From the NCBI GenBank assembly GCA_963732855.1, contig CAVTBB010000005.1, positions 620,001 through 684,000 of the forward strand: a stretch of 64,000 bases of DNA. Direction: 5' to 3'. Below are positions 1 to 10,445 of the stretch, piece by piece. The notes under the pieces were generated by a model. The model was not told the origin of the DNA and did no database searches. It saw only the letters and a list, made by a program, of their open reading frames with translations. The stretch comes from DASXVU01 sp963732855 (lineage in GTDB: Archaea > Thermoplasmatota > Thermoplasmata > Methanomassiliicoccales > UBA472). Made by a program: the position numbers and the translations under genes. How positions within the stretch are numbered: position 1 is the first letter of the stretch; every line of letters begins with the position of its first letter.

Positions 1-11
1 GCTAGACAATA

Positions 12-848
12 TCAGGCAAGGACAGGCTTCTGATAAATCCTCTCCCGACTCTTGAACGTATTGAACCGATTCGAGGCCTCGCCCACCAATGTCTCGGTGT
101 TGCCCATGACAAAATAGCCGCCGTGGTTCATCGAATCGAAGAACTTCATGTACAGGTGCTCCTGCATGTCGCGGGTGAAGTATATCACGACGTTCCTGCA
201 GAATATGCAGTCGAACCTGGTCGGGGGTTTGGACGCTATCAGGTCGATCTTGCGGAAATCGACCATATCCATGATATCCTGGGATATCTGATACATCTCC
301 CCTTCCAAGCTGAAATATCTTTCCAAGTACTCCTTCTTGACATTGGTCACCTGACGGGGGAGGTATTTCCCTACGGAGGCGGCCTCAAGGCTGGCATCAT
401 CGATGTCCGAGCCGATGATGTTGACATTGAAATTGTTAAGCTCTTCACCGAGCAGCTCCCGGACCATGATGGCGATGGAGTAAGGCTCCTCGCCGCTGGA
501 GCAACCGGCGCTCCAAATGGTGATGTCGTTCTTGCCCTGTTTGACCTTTTCATAGATCAAAAGAGGTAGCACATCCTCTTCCATGGCCCGGAACACTATC
601 GGGTCCCGGAAGAACTGGGTCACGTTGATGGTTAGATCGTCGAGAAGCTGGTCATATTCGGTCGGGTTGGAATCCAGGAATCTGCTGTAGTCAGCATAGT
701 CCTTCGATCCGCAGCAACGCATCCTGACGCTGATCCTTCGTTGAAGGTAGGTGTCCTTATATTGGCCCAGGTCAAGCGAGGTGCTTACGAATATCTTCTT
801 CTTCAAAGAAATGAAGTCCTTGTCAGTACAAACTCGCTCCGGCGCCAT
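12..848 (-). CDS. cheR: Chemotaxis protein methyltransferase CheR
   Basis: 278 residues, the normal CheR length. It transfers methyl groups from S-adenosylmethionine to glutamates on the signalling domains of chemoreceptors, and so sets adaptation with CheB. An N-terminal helical domain (about 1-75) precedes the Rossmann methyltransferase domain. The SAM-binding motif SAGCSSGEEPYS is near residue 113, TQFFRD is near 78, and CRNVVIYF near 218 is the usual second CheR signature. It is divergent from the receptor and chemotaxis operon starting at 1128, leaving 279 bp for two promoters. The start is the first ATG of the frame; no clear Shine-Dalgarno was seen. There is no frame problem and identification is secure. 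Confidence 0.95.
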   Translation of the reverse strand: MAPERVCTDKDFISLKKKIFVSTSLDLGQYKDTYLQRRISVRMRCCGSKDYADYSRFLDSNPTEYDQLLDDLTINVTQFFRDPIVFRAMEEDVLPLLIYEKVKQGKNDITIWSAGCSSGEEPYSIAIMVRELLGEELNNFNVNIIGSDIDDASLEAASVGKYLPRQVTNVKKEYLERYFSLEGEMYQISQDIMDMVDFRKIDLIASKPPTRFDCIFCRNVVIYFTRDMQEHLYMKFFDSMNHGGYFVMGNTETLVGEASNRFNTFKSRERIYQKPVLA

Positions 849-1016
849 ACTCGGAAACAGCGTATTGCAAGTATAGATAACGAGACGACGTGAATCTCAA
901 TTGCGAGAGTGAGGAATGTAATCGATCAATTCACTGGCCATAATAGAAACCATGAAATCTGAATGGGTTCGATGGTTCATTTCCGATTATCACCATTGAT
1001 TGTCATTTCCTTGGTC

Positions 1017-1024
1017 TTTATAAT
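1017..1024 (+). promoter_or_regulatory. Candidate TATA box upstream of the first receptor gene
   Basis: The octamer TTTATAAT lies in the cheR/receptor divergent space about 104 bp before the receptor ATG at 1128. It resembles an archaeal TATA box and would give a leader of roughly 80 nt. This rests on sequence likeness only; no BRE was verified. Confidence 0.35.
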
Positions 1025-1127
1025 CAATAAAAAGCTCCGTTTCTCAATAACAGGCATTTCGCAGATGAAATGCAAGAGACCTGACAATCTATTGACAGAT
1101 TGCAAAATATGATTTGGGGATATTGGA

Positions 1128-4100
1128 ATGAAAATTGACCAAGGAGCAACAATACTAGCCGAGATCGTGTCGTCGGTGCCGGTCGCCACCTTCGCGATCG
1201 ACTCTACCACAAAGATAACGCATTTCAACCAAGCCGCGGAGGACATATCAGGGTACCCATTGACGGAAGCGCTGGGCATGAGGCTCAGGGATGTGTTCGG
1301 GAACACATTGGGCAAGAAAGGCTGCCCTGTGATCGATGCGTTGAAAAGCGGAAATGGCATCGAGATAGGCTCAATGGATATAATCAATTCTGATAACGAA
1401 CAAGTGAGCGTCCATCTCAGTGCGAAGCCACTGTTAGACCAATCCGGACAGATAGTGGGCGGGATTGGATACATGCAGCCATTGGGTGATTCGGAAGAAG
1501 GGTTGACCCGTTCCATCATCGACCACGCACCGAACATGGTTGTCTCCATCGAGAAAGACTTGAGCATCAGCTTCGTGAACCAGACCGCGCTGAAGGTGCT
1601 GGGAAAGAATGAATCAGACGTTCTCGGCAAGAAAAGTTATGAAGTGTTCGTTTCAAGCATTGGCAATAAGCCAGACGGAGTTCTAGAGGCCGCGTTCAAG
1701 ACCGGCGAGATGTCGAGAGGAGAGGTTGCCATAATGGTACAGGGTACCGAGAGGCACTATCGCATCACGGCTGCAGCGCGCAAGGACACTTCAGGGAAGG
1801 TGGAAGGCGTCGTAGAGTACTATAATGACATCACCAGGGAATTGGAGTATACCAAGGAGGTTCTGGAGCTCACTCAAAAGGCGATTGCTGGAGACGTTAA
1901 GGCAAGGGCGAACGCGGACAAGTTCGAAGGGAATGACAAGAAGATCGTGCAGGGGATCAACGATACCCTCGATGCGTTCCTGGCACCGCTCAAGGTCGCC
2001 GCGCATTATGTCAAGATGATCTCGAAGGGAGACATGCCTGGCAAGATCACCGCGAACTGGACCGGCGATTTCAATTATATGAAGACCAACCTGAATATGT
2101 GCATCGATGCCATCAACCTCATGCTCGACGATTCGCAAATGCTGGAAAAGGCAGCTGCGGAGCAGAAGTTCGAAGTTCGGGCAGATATTTCACACCATAG
2201 TGGCGATTTCTCCAAGGTGATCAATGGTTTCAACAAGACCCTGGACAAGGTAGTAGAGAAGACCTACTGGTACGAGCAGATCATGGACTCGATCCCATGG
2301 CCCATCTCGGTTACCGACATGGACATGCGCATCACCTTCATCAACAAGCCAGCCATGGACATTCTCAAGGTGGAACGCAAGGACCTGCTTGGCAAACCGT
2401 GTAATGTCTGGAACGGCCCGATATGCAAGACCAAGAATTGCGGTATCATCCGGCTCAAGGACGACCAACATTCGACCATATCAGAGCGTGACGGAAAGAA
2501 CACGAAGATCGATGTCAACTACCTGACCAACGCCAAGGGCGAAAAGATCGGCCATGTCGAGGTCATGCAGGACGTCACCAAGACCATCCGCCAGCAGAAA
2601 TACCAGGCCGGAGAGTTCAGACGCTTGTCTGGCAACCTCAAGAAATTGTCAGGGGGAAGCCTCGACCTTGACCTCAATGTCACGGAGGCCGACGACTATA
2701 CGAGGGAGATCAGCCAGGAGTACCAGAACGTCAACAAGGACCTGATGCAGGTCATTGAGGCCGTCTCGTCGATGGCGAACGACGCCGATTCCTTGGTTGA
2801 CGCTGCCATCATGGGAAAGCTGGGGACTAGGGCGGACGCGTCAAAGCATCAAGGAGTCTATCAAAAGATCGTGCAGGGCGTCAACGACACTCTGGACGCG
2901 GTCATCGGACCATTGAACGTGGCCGCGAAATACGTTGACGAGATATCGAAGGGCGCAATACCGGCGAAGATCACCGACAACTACAACGGCGACTTCAACG
3001 TCATCAAGATGAACCTGAACCAGGCCATTGATGCGGTCAACAACCTAGTCGCTGACGCTGGATTGCTGAGCAAGGCGGCTGTGGAAGGGAAACTCGCTAC
3101 CAGGGCCGATGCCTCGAAGCATCAGGGAGACTACCGGAAGATCGTGCAGGGCGTCAACGACACTCTGGACGCGGTCATCGGACCATTGAACGTGGCGGCC
3201 AAGTATGTCGATGACATCTCCAAGGGAGCCATACCGGCGAAGATCACCGACAACTACAACGGTGACTTCAACGTCATCAAGATGAACCTGAACCAGGCCA
3301 TTGATGCGGTCAACAACCTAGTCGCTGACGCTGGAATGCTGAGCAAGGCGGCTGTGGAAGGGAAACTCGCTACGAGGGCCGATGCCTCGAAGCATCAGGG
3401 AGACTACCGGAAGATCGTGCAGGGCGTCAACGACACTCTGGACGCCGTTATTAAGCCGATTGAGGAGGCAATGCGTATCGCAGATGCTTATGCAGGCGGC
3501 GACCTGACCGCTAGGGTGGAAATCGACGCGAAGGGCGACTTCCATAAGATGGCAGAGTCACTGGAAGGAATCGGAGAAAATCTGACGGAACTCCTGAGGG
3601 AGGTGAACAACTCGGTCAACATGGTGTCGTCCACCTCACAGGAGCTGGCTTCCTCGGCCGAAGAGATGAACGCCTCGACCGAACAGGTCTCATCCGCGAT
3701 ACAGCAGATATCGAAGGGAGCTCAGAACCAGGCGGCGCAGGTCGATGAGACGGCGAAGGCGATGGCCTCCGTAACGAAGACCGTCGAAGAAGCCGAAAAG
3801 CGGTCGATGAACGGCATCAGAAGAGCGCCACGGGCCACCAACCAGAGGGCGAATGCCGGGGTTACGACCGTCGAGAACACCATCAAGAAGATGCAGGAGA
3901 TCCAAAAGGTCGTCATCGAGTCGGCCAAGGTCATAGAGTCGCTCGGGAAGAGGTCCGAGGAGATCGGGGAGATCGTCAGCGTTATCACCAACATCTCCGA
4001 CCAGACGAACCTTCTGGCCTTGAACGCAGCGATCGAGGCGGCTCGAGCTGGAGAGCAGGGACGAGGATTCGCAGTGGTGGCCGAGGAGGTCAAGAACCTG

Positions 4101-4690
4101 GCGGAGGACTCACGAGAGGCCGCCGAACGTATCTCCAAGATGATCAAGGAGGTCCAGAGCGAGACCGGGAAAGCGGTCGAGGCCATGCAGCGCGGGACCA
4201 AGGAGACCGCGGAAGGCATGGAGCATGTCGAGGTGACCGGTAAGGCGTTCCGTGAGATCTCCGAGATGGCGGGCTCATTTCGAGGAGTCGATGAACACGC
4301 TCCAGAACGAAATGCTGGCGCAGAAGGAGGGAGCGAACGAAGGCTGCCAAGGCAGTGGACAATATAGCTAGTGTAGCCGAGGAAACAGCATCGGCCTCGG
4401 AGGAATCGGCCGCTTCGACCGAGGAACTCACCGCCAGCATGGAGGACATGACCGCCAGGGCCCAGGCCTTGTCGGAAATGTCAGTCAACCTGCAGAAGGT
4501 GGCCGCCCAATTCAAGATCGATGAGGTGGCCGATGAAGCCCCTGAGATGACCGGGCCAGCGGTGGCCCCGATCTACTCTCGCAAGAAGGAGATCAAGAAA
4601 TCGCCGGCCAAAGTCTCCCGGGATGAGATCCAGGTGCCTCGCAAGGTGAAGGAGGCCCTGAACCGGAGGGGGATCGAGGCTGGCAAGTGA
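1128..4690 (+). CDS. Cytosolic methyl-accepting chemotaxis protein, PAS/HAMP-array type (first receptor; frame broken near 3' end)
   Basis: About 1187 residues once two extra bases are removed (near 4270 and 4338); without this the frame ends early at 4367. No transmembrane segment is visible, so it is probably a cytosolic receptor. Order: two PAS domains (about 5-115, 125-240), a HAMP-like unit (245-345), a third PAS (about 380-485) with cysteines at 425, 433 and 438, tandem 91-residue HAMP-like units (about 560-780), a final HAMP-like unit, then the signalling hairpin with the conserved tip around residues 960-988 (NLLALNAAIEAARAGEQGRG). The tail KVKEALNRRGIEAGK closely matches the tail of the next receptor. 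A local pair of compensating shifts near 3810-3830 is also possible. It should feed CheA/CheW encoded downstream. Confidence 0.88.
2808..3480 (+). repeat. Tandem 273-bp HAMP-like coding repeats in the first receptor
   Basis: Units anchored at the motif GTGGAAGGGA start near 2808 (divergent), 3081 and 3354, a period of exactly 273 bp (91 codons). The later units are almost identical in nucleotide sequence to each other and to those of the second receptor (5511-7290), which points to recent duplication or gene conversion. Confidence 0.85.
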
Positions 4691-4805
4691 TCCGAATATC
4701 GAGCAAACCCTTTCCCAAACCACTTCACAATTTTGATCAAGCCTCAAACCCTAAACGTTTCGTATTTCACCCGATTGATTATCATGGCTGGTAGCCATCT
4801 GTTTG

Positions 4806-4818
4806 CCCTTTAAAAGGG
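4806..4818 (+). promoter_or_regulatory. Palindromic TATA-like element before the second receptor
   Basis: CCCTTTAAAAGGG is a perfect 13-base palindrome around TTTAAAA in the 222-bp gap between the two receptor genes, about 95 bp before the second receptor's ATG at 4913. It could be a promoter or an operator. The gap itself suggests the second receptor and the che genes have their own promoter. Inference only. Confidence 0.35.
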
Positions 4819-4912
4819 TAAGGGGGGTTTTGGAATTACTAACTGAAACAGGCAATGCTATTCAGGGCAAGCGCCGGTCATCAGCATCAGGAAGGATTGG
4901 ATTATCGTGATT

Positions 4913-7900
4913 ATGGAAACAAATGCAATGGAAAAAACGATAAGAGAGCTCGAGACCAAAGTACACCTCTATGAGCAGGTACTTAGACTCGCTACCGTGG
5001 CCACTTTCAGTTACGGACAATGAAATGAACTGGTTGTTTATTAATAAGCCCGTCGAGACGATGCTCGGCGTCAAGCGCGCCGACATGATGGGCAAACATT
5101 GCAGCAACTGGGGTGCTGGCATATGCAAGACCGAAAACTGCGGCATAGCGTGCCTGAAAGCGGGCAAGCCAAGGACCTTCTTCGAACAGGCGAACATGAA
5201 CTTCCAGGTGGACATCGCCTACATCAAGGACCCGAAGGGCGAAAAGATGGGACATATCGAGATCGTCCAAGACGTGACCGCCGCGGCACGGGGGCTCGCC
5301 TACCGTTCTGAATGGATCGAGCATCACAAGATAAACCTGATGAATCTCGCCAAGGGAGACCTGAGACTTCGAGCCGGTTCTTGAAGGAATCTGACCAGTA
5401 CACCAAGGATCTTCATGATATGTACATATCGCTCAATGCATCCCTCGTCGAGGCCAGGAACGCCATGAGAGGGACTGGCGACCGACGCGGATATGTTAAC
5501 AAAGGCGGCGGTGGAAGGGAGACTGGCCACTAGGGCCGACGTCGTCCAAACACCAGGGCGATTACCAGGAGATCGTACAGGGCGTCAATGAGACTTTGGA
5601 CGCGGTCATCGGACCATTGAACGTGGCCGCGAAATACGTTGACGAGATATCGAAGGGAGCGATACCGGCGAAGATCACCGACAACTACAACGGCGACTTC
5701 AACGTCATCAAGAACAACCTGAACCAGGTGCATCGACGCGGTCGATATGCCTGGTCGCTGACGCGGTGATGTTGAGCAAGGCAGCGGTGGAAGGGAAGCT
5801 CGCCACTCGGGCTGATGCCTCGAAGCACCAGGGCGACTACCGGAAGATCGTGCAGGGCGTCAATGAGACCTTGGATGCGGTTATCGAGCCTTTGAACTTC
5901 GCTGGTGAATATGTTCAGAAATTGTCCATCGGTGAAGATGTAGGCCCAATTACCAAAGACTTCAAGGGTGATTTCAAGAAGTTAATGGATAATCTAAACG
6001 ATGTTCGGTCTGCCCTATACGCCCTCTTAACAGAGGCGGGTGTGCTTTCAAAGGCTGCCGTCGAAGGAAGGCTTTCAGTCAGAGGGGACCTAACCAAGGT
6101 AAAGGGTGGATATGCCCAAATAATCAAAGGCGTCAACGACACTCTGGATGCGGTCATCGGACCATTGAACGTGGCCGCGAAATACGTTGACGAGATATCG
6201 CAAGGGCGCACATACCGGCGAAGATCACCGACAACTACAACGGCGACTTCAACGTCATCAAGAACAACCTGAACCAGGCCATTGATGCGGTCAACAACCT
6301 AGTCGCTGACGCTGGAATGCTGAGCAAGGCGGCTGTGGAAGGGAAACTCGCTACCAGGGCTGACGCATAGCAAGCACCATGGAGACTACCGGAAGATCGT
6401 GCAGGGCGTCAACGACACTCTGGACGCGGTCATCGGACCATTGAACGTGGCGGCCAAGTATGTCGATGACATCTCCAAGGGAGCCATACCGGCGAAGATC
6501 ACCGACAACTACAACGGCGACTTCAACGTCATCAAGAATGAACCTGAACCAGGCCATTGATGCGGTCAACAACCTAGTCGCTGACGCTGGACATGCTGAG
6601 CAAGGCGGCTGTGGAAGGGAAACTCGCTACCAGGGCTGACGCAAGCAAGCACCAGGGAGACTATCGGAAGATCGTGCAGGGCGTCAACGACACTCTGGAC
6701 GCGGTCATCGGACCACTGAACGTGGCGGCCAAGTATGTCGATGACATCTCCAAGGGAGCCATACCGGCGAAGATCACCGACAACTACAACGGTGACTTCA
6801 ACGTCATCAAGATGAACCTGAACCAGGCCATTGATGCGGTCAACAACCTAGTCGCTGACGCTGGAATGCTGAGCAAGGCGGCTGTGGAAGGGAAACTCGC
6901 TACCAGGGCCGATGCCTCGAAGCATCAGGGAGACTACCGGAAGATCGTGCAGGGCGTCAACGACACTCTGGACGCGGTCATCGGACCACTGAACGTTGCC
7001 GCGAAATACGTTGACGAGATATCGAAGGGCGCAATCCCGGCGAAGATCACCGACAACTACAACGGTGACTTCAACGTCATCAAGAACAACCTGAACCAGG
7101 CCATCGATGCGGTCAACAACCTAGTCGCTGACGCTGGAATGCTGAGCAAGGCGGCTGTGGAAGGGAAGCTCGCTACCAGGGCCGATGCCTCGAAGCATCA
7201 GGGAGATTATCCGGAAGATCGTGCAGGGCGTCAACGAGACCCTGGATGCGGTAATCCAGCCAATCGAGGAGGCGATGCGTATCGCCGATGCTTATGCAGG
7301 CGGCGACCTGACCGCCAGGGTGGAGATCGATACCCAGGGGGACTTTTCCAAGTTCGCCGCGTCGCTTGACAAGATCGGCGAAAGCCTGACCGCACTGCTG
7401 GTCGAGGTCAACAACTCGGTCGGCATGGTTTCGTCCACATCACAGGAACTGGCCTCCTCGGCAGAAGAGATGAACGCCTCGACCGAACAGGTATCGTCCG
7501 CGATACAACAGATATCCAAGGGCGCACAGAGCCAAGCAGCCCAGGTGGATGAGACGGCGAAGGCGATGAAGGAGATATCAGCCTCAGTCCAGGAGGCATA
7601 CTCCAGGTCCATGGCGGCATCAGAAGCGGCCAAGAAGGCCAACGAGAGCGCCAACTCGGGCAGGGGAACGGTCGAGAGCACGATCAAGAAGATGCAGGAG
7701 ATCCAGAAGGTTGTGGTGGAGAGCGCCAAGGTCATCGAATCCCTCGGGCAAGAGGTCCGAGGAGATCGGCGAGATCGTCGGCGTCATCACCGAGATATCA
7801 GACCAGACCAACCTCCTGGCTTTGAACGCCGCTATCGAGGCGGCGCAGGGCCGGAGACCAGGGCCGCGGATTCGCCGTGGTCGCTGAAGAGGTCAAGAAC

Positions 7901-8499
7901 CTGGCGGAGGACTCGCGAGAGGCCGCCGAGCGTATCGCCAAGATGATCAAGGAGGTCCAGAGCGAGACCGCCAAGGCGGTCGAGGCCATGCACCGGGGAA
8001 CGAAGGAGACCGCCGAAGGAATGCAGTTCGTCGAACTGACCGGAAAGGCGTTCGGGGACATCCAGGGACTGGCTGCCACGACCACCGCCGGCGTCATCGA
8101 GATATCCAACCTGATGAACTCGCAGAAGGAAGGGACCCAGCGGGCTGCGAAGTCGGTCGACGGCATAGCAAGCATCGCGGAGGAGACCGCATCGTCTTCG
8201 GAGGAGTCGGCCGCGTCAACCGAGGAACTGACCGCCAGCATGGAGGACATGACCGCCAGGGCCCAGGCTCTTGTCAGAGATGTCGGTTAACCTGCAGAAG
8301 ATCGCGGGCCAATTCAAGATCGGAACTGAGGATGGTTCCGGCATCTCGCGCAAGGGCGGAGACGCCGAGAATGAAACCCCCAAGAAAGATTATGATGACC
8401 AGGAAGGCCCCCTCGAACGCTGTCAGGGCGGACGAGGCGAGGATGCCGTCGAAGGTCAAAGAGGCCCTCCGCAAGAGAGGGATCGAGGCAGAGAACTGA
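4913..8499 (+). CDS. Cytosolic methyl-accepting chemotaxis protein, PAS/long HAMP-array type (second receptor; frame broken about a dozen times)
   Basis: Paralog of the first receptor, about 1190 residues when repaired. It starts at the ATG at 4913; the frame slips at about 4986 with one extra base. A PAS domain with the same cysteine pattern (GKHCSNWGAGICKTENCGI) is followed by about seven 91-residue HAMP-like units (5500-7290), then the signalling hairpin and the tail KVKEALRKRGIEAEN, ending at TGA 8497-8499. Comparison with intact repeats and with the first receptor shows extra single bases near 6200 (two), 6370, 6537, 6591, 7209, 7757, 7848, 8273 and 8391, plus unresolved breaks near 5380, 5475, 5545 and 5730-5760. 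Either this is a dying gene or, more likely, the repetitive sequence was poorly resolved. cheW follows after 9 bp. Confidence 0.8.
5511..7290 (+). repeat. Seven-unit tandem HAMP-like repeat array in the second receptor
   Basis: Units anchored at GTGGAAGGGA or its variant begin at 5511, 5787, 6060, 6335, 6611, 6884 and 7157. Spacings are 276, 273, 275, 276, 273 and 273 bp. Departures from 273 correspond to extra single bases visible by aligning units. The unit starting near 6060 opens with sequence clearly different from the rest, and the unit at 5787 diverges in its second half; the others are nearly identical. Confidence 0.88.
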
Positions 8500-8508
8500 G
8501 GTGTCAAT

Positions 8509-9033
8509 ATGCGCAGGAGAAGAGAGAAGGTCGAGCTTACCGGGGACGAGGAACAGATCGTTTCTTTCCAGCTTGGAAAGAGCACGTTTGCCGTGAGCGT
8601 CAATCAGGTCAGGGAGATAGGGAAGGTGCAGGACATCACCAAGATCCCCAAGATGCCGGACTACATCGAGGGCGTCATGAACCTCCGGGGCCAGATCACC
8701 ACGGTGATCGACCTCCGGAAACGGTTCAAAATCGACGATGGGACGGGCGGGAGGACTGCCCAGTCCCGGATCATCGTTGCCGAGGTAGGGGATACTCAGA
8801 TCGGCATCATCGTGGACTCGGTCGAAGACGTGATGCGGGTGCCGAAGAACAGCATCTCGCCACCTCCGAAGACGCTGGCGTCCGCCATGGATGCTGAGCT
8901 TCTTACTGGCATCTGCAAGCTGCAGGACAAACTGGTCATGCTGCTCGATCTTAACAAGATCATGCTGTCCAGGGACGAGATTGAGAACGTATACAAGACC
9001 AAGGACGAGAACAAAGGAGAGATATCAGTATGA
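8509..9033 (+). CDS. cheW: Chemotaxis coupling protein CheW
   Basis: 174 residues, one CheW domain (about 15-155) that links receptors to CheA. Visible family features are the early strand IVSFQLGKSTFAVSV, the block MNLRGQITTVIDLRKRF near 65-80, and the C-terminal strand KLVMLLDLNKIM. A GAGGTG Shine-Dalgarno lies just before the ATG at 8509, which supports the start. It follows the second receptor by 9 bp and overlaps the cheY start by 4 bp (ATGA), so the genes are translationally coupled. Confidence 0.93.
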   Translation: MRRRREKVELTGDEEQIVSFQLGKSTFAVSVNQVREIGKVQDITKIPKMPDYIEGVMNLRGQITTVIDLRKRFKIDDGTGGRTAQSRIIVAEVGDTQIGIIVDSVEDVMRVPKNSISPPPKTLASAMDAELLTGICKLQDKLVMLLDLNKIMLSRDEIENVYKTKDENKGEISV

Positions 9034-9399
9034 GCGACCCAAAGAAGGTACTGATCTGCGATGACTCGATCGTCATGCGCAAAATGATCAATGACATCCT
9101 GTCCCGCAACGGTTTCAATATCGTCGGGCAGGCGAAGAACGGGGCCGAGGCCATAGAGCTCTACTCCAAGCTTCAGCCTGACCTGGTAACGATGGACATC
9201 ATCATGCCCGGCGAGCCGGGCGTGGAGATCGTGAAGAAGATCGTGCACGATCGATACCAAGGCCAGGATAATGATGGTCACCGGACTGAGCCAGAAGAAC
9301 CTGGTCCTGCAGGCGATGGAGAACGGCGCCCGCGAGTTCGTGGTGAAGCCATTCGACGAATCAGCGCTGCTGGAAGCGGCAGCTAAGACAATCGGATGA
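9030..9399 (+). CDS. cheY: Chemotaxis response regulator CheY (one extra base)
   Basis: Single receiver domain of about 122 residues once an extra base near 9251-9253 is removed; as given, the frame runs off into an unrelated tail ending at 9386. Key residues are visible: acidic DD at 11-12, the phosphoacceptor in LVTMDIIMPG, the switch Thr in MMVTGLS and the Lys in VVKPF. CheA-phosphorylated CheY acts on the archaellum motor through adaptor proteins in archaea. The corrected gene stops at TGA 9397-9399, three bases before cheB. Confidence 0.9.
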
Positions 9400-9402
9400 G
9401 AT

Positions 9403-10434
9403 GTGAACAAGATGGGTGGACCTATCCGAGTGCTGGTGGTTGACGATTCGCTGGTGATGCGTAAGATCCTCACAGACCTGTTCCAAGAGGATCCAGGCAT
9501 CGTCGTCGTGGGTACGGCGAGGAACGGGAGGGAGGCTCTGCAGAAGATACGCGAGCTGACGCCCGACGTCGTGACCATGGACATAGAGATGCCCGAGATG
9601 GACGGCATCACCGCGTTGAAGCAGATCATGAGGGACATGCCATGTCCGGTGATCATGATAAGCTCCGCCGACAAGAGACAGGCGGACATCACTATGAAGG
9701 CGCTCGAGCTCGGTGCCATCGATTTCATCCCGAAGACGTCTGGATCGCTTTCCCTCGACATAGAGAAAGTGGCCAAGACGATCATCGAGACAATAAAGAT
9801 CGCCAGCAAGGTGAAGGTGAAGGCCAGTGCCCCGGTCCACAACATCATGGACCATCACATCAAGGGGATCAAGGGAGATAGGCTGGTACTTATCGGTTCC
9901 TCGACGGGGGGCCCCAAGGCATTGCCTGAGGTCCTGTCGCGTCTGCCCGGGGAGATCCCGGCGGCGATACTGGTGGTACAGCATATGCCGGAAGGTTTCA
10001 CCAAGTCGTTCGCGGAGCGGCTCAACTGGTCAACGTCCCTGGACGTAAAGGAGGCGGAGGAGGGGGACGAGCTGAGGCGGGGCCACGTGCTGATAGCGCC
10101 AGGCAATCGCCATATGGAGGTCGTCGGCAACCACGTGCATCTCAACGACGACCCGAAGATACATTTCGTCCGCCCCGCCGTGGACGTGATGATGAAGACG
10201 GCGGCGCCCATCTACGGAAAGAAGATCGTGGGCGTGGTGCTGACTGGCATGGGTTACGATGGGGCGGAGGGAATGAAGATGATAAAGGAGTTCGGAGGAA
10301 GGACAATAGTCCAGGACGAGGCCTCGTGCGTCGTCTATGGCATGCCCAAGGCAGTGGTCGACTCCCACGCAGCGGACCTGGTCGTCCCGCTTGACGAGAT
10401 CGCGGACCAAATCATGATCGCATTAAAGGACTAG
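9403..10434 (+). CDS. cheB: Chemotaxis methylesterase/response regulator CheB
   Basis: 343 residues. A receiver domain (about 5-125, phosphoacceptor in VTMDIEMPEMDG) is joined to a CheB methylesterase domain (about 160-343). The catalytic triad region is visible: Ser in GSSTGGP, His in VVQHMPEGF, and Asp in GMGYDGAEGM. It removes receptor methyl groups and deamidates glutamines, opposing CheR. The start is GTG at 9403; ATG at 9412 is a possible alternative that loses only three residues. The frame is intact. Confidence 0.95.
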   Translation: MNKMGGPIRVLVVDDSLVMRKILTDLFQEDPGIVVVGTARNGREALQKIRELTPDVVTMDIEMPEMDGITALKQIMRDMPCPVIMISSADKRQADITMKALELGAIDFIPKTSGSLSLDIEKVAKTIIETIKIASKVKVKASAPVHNIMDHHIKGIKGDRLVLIGSSTGGPKALPEVLSRLPGEIPAAILVVQHMPEGFTKSFAERLNWSTSLDVKEAEEGDELRRGHVLIAPGNRHMEVVGNHVHLNDDPKIHFVRPAVDVMMKTAAPIYGKKIVGVVLTGMGYDGAEGMKMIKEFGGRTIVQDEASCVVYGMPKAVVDSHAADLVVPLDEIADQIMIALKD

Positions 10435-10445
10435 GGGTTAGTCTA

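Noticed and set aside
123..569. Plus-strand frame antisense to cheR
   Set aside because: Shadow of cheR with no ribosome site or family pattern.
4260..4350. Programmed ribosomal frameshifting in the first receptor
   Set aside because: Two extra bases at unrelated sequences, no slippery run, and the same fault in cheY, mvhD and eS1 point to sequence error.
2808..7290. Regular repeats that might be a CRISPR array
   Set aside because: The 273-bp period with no spacers and an open reading frame shows protein-coding HAMP-like repeats.
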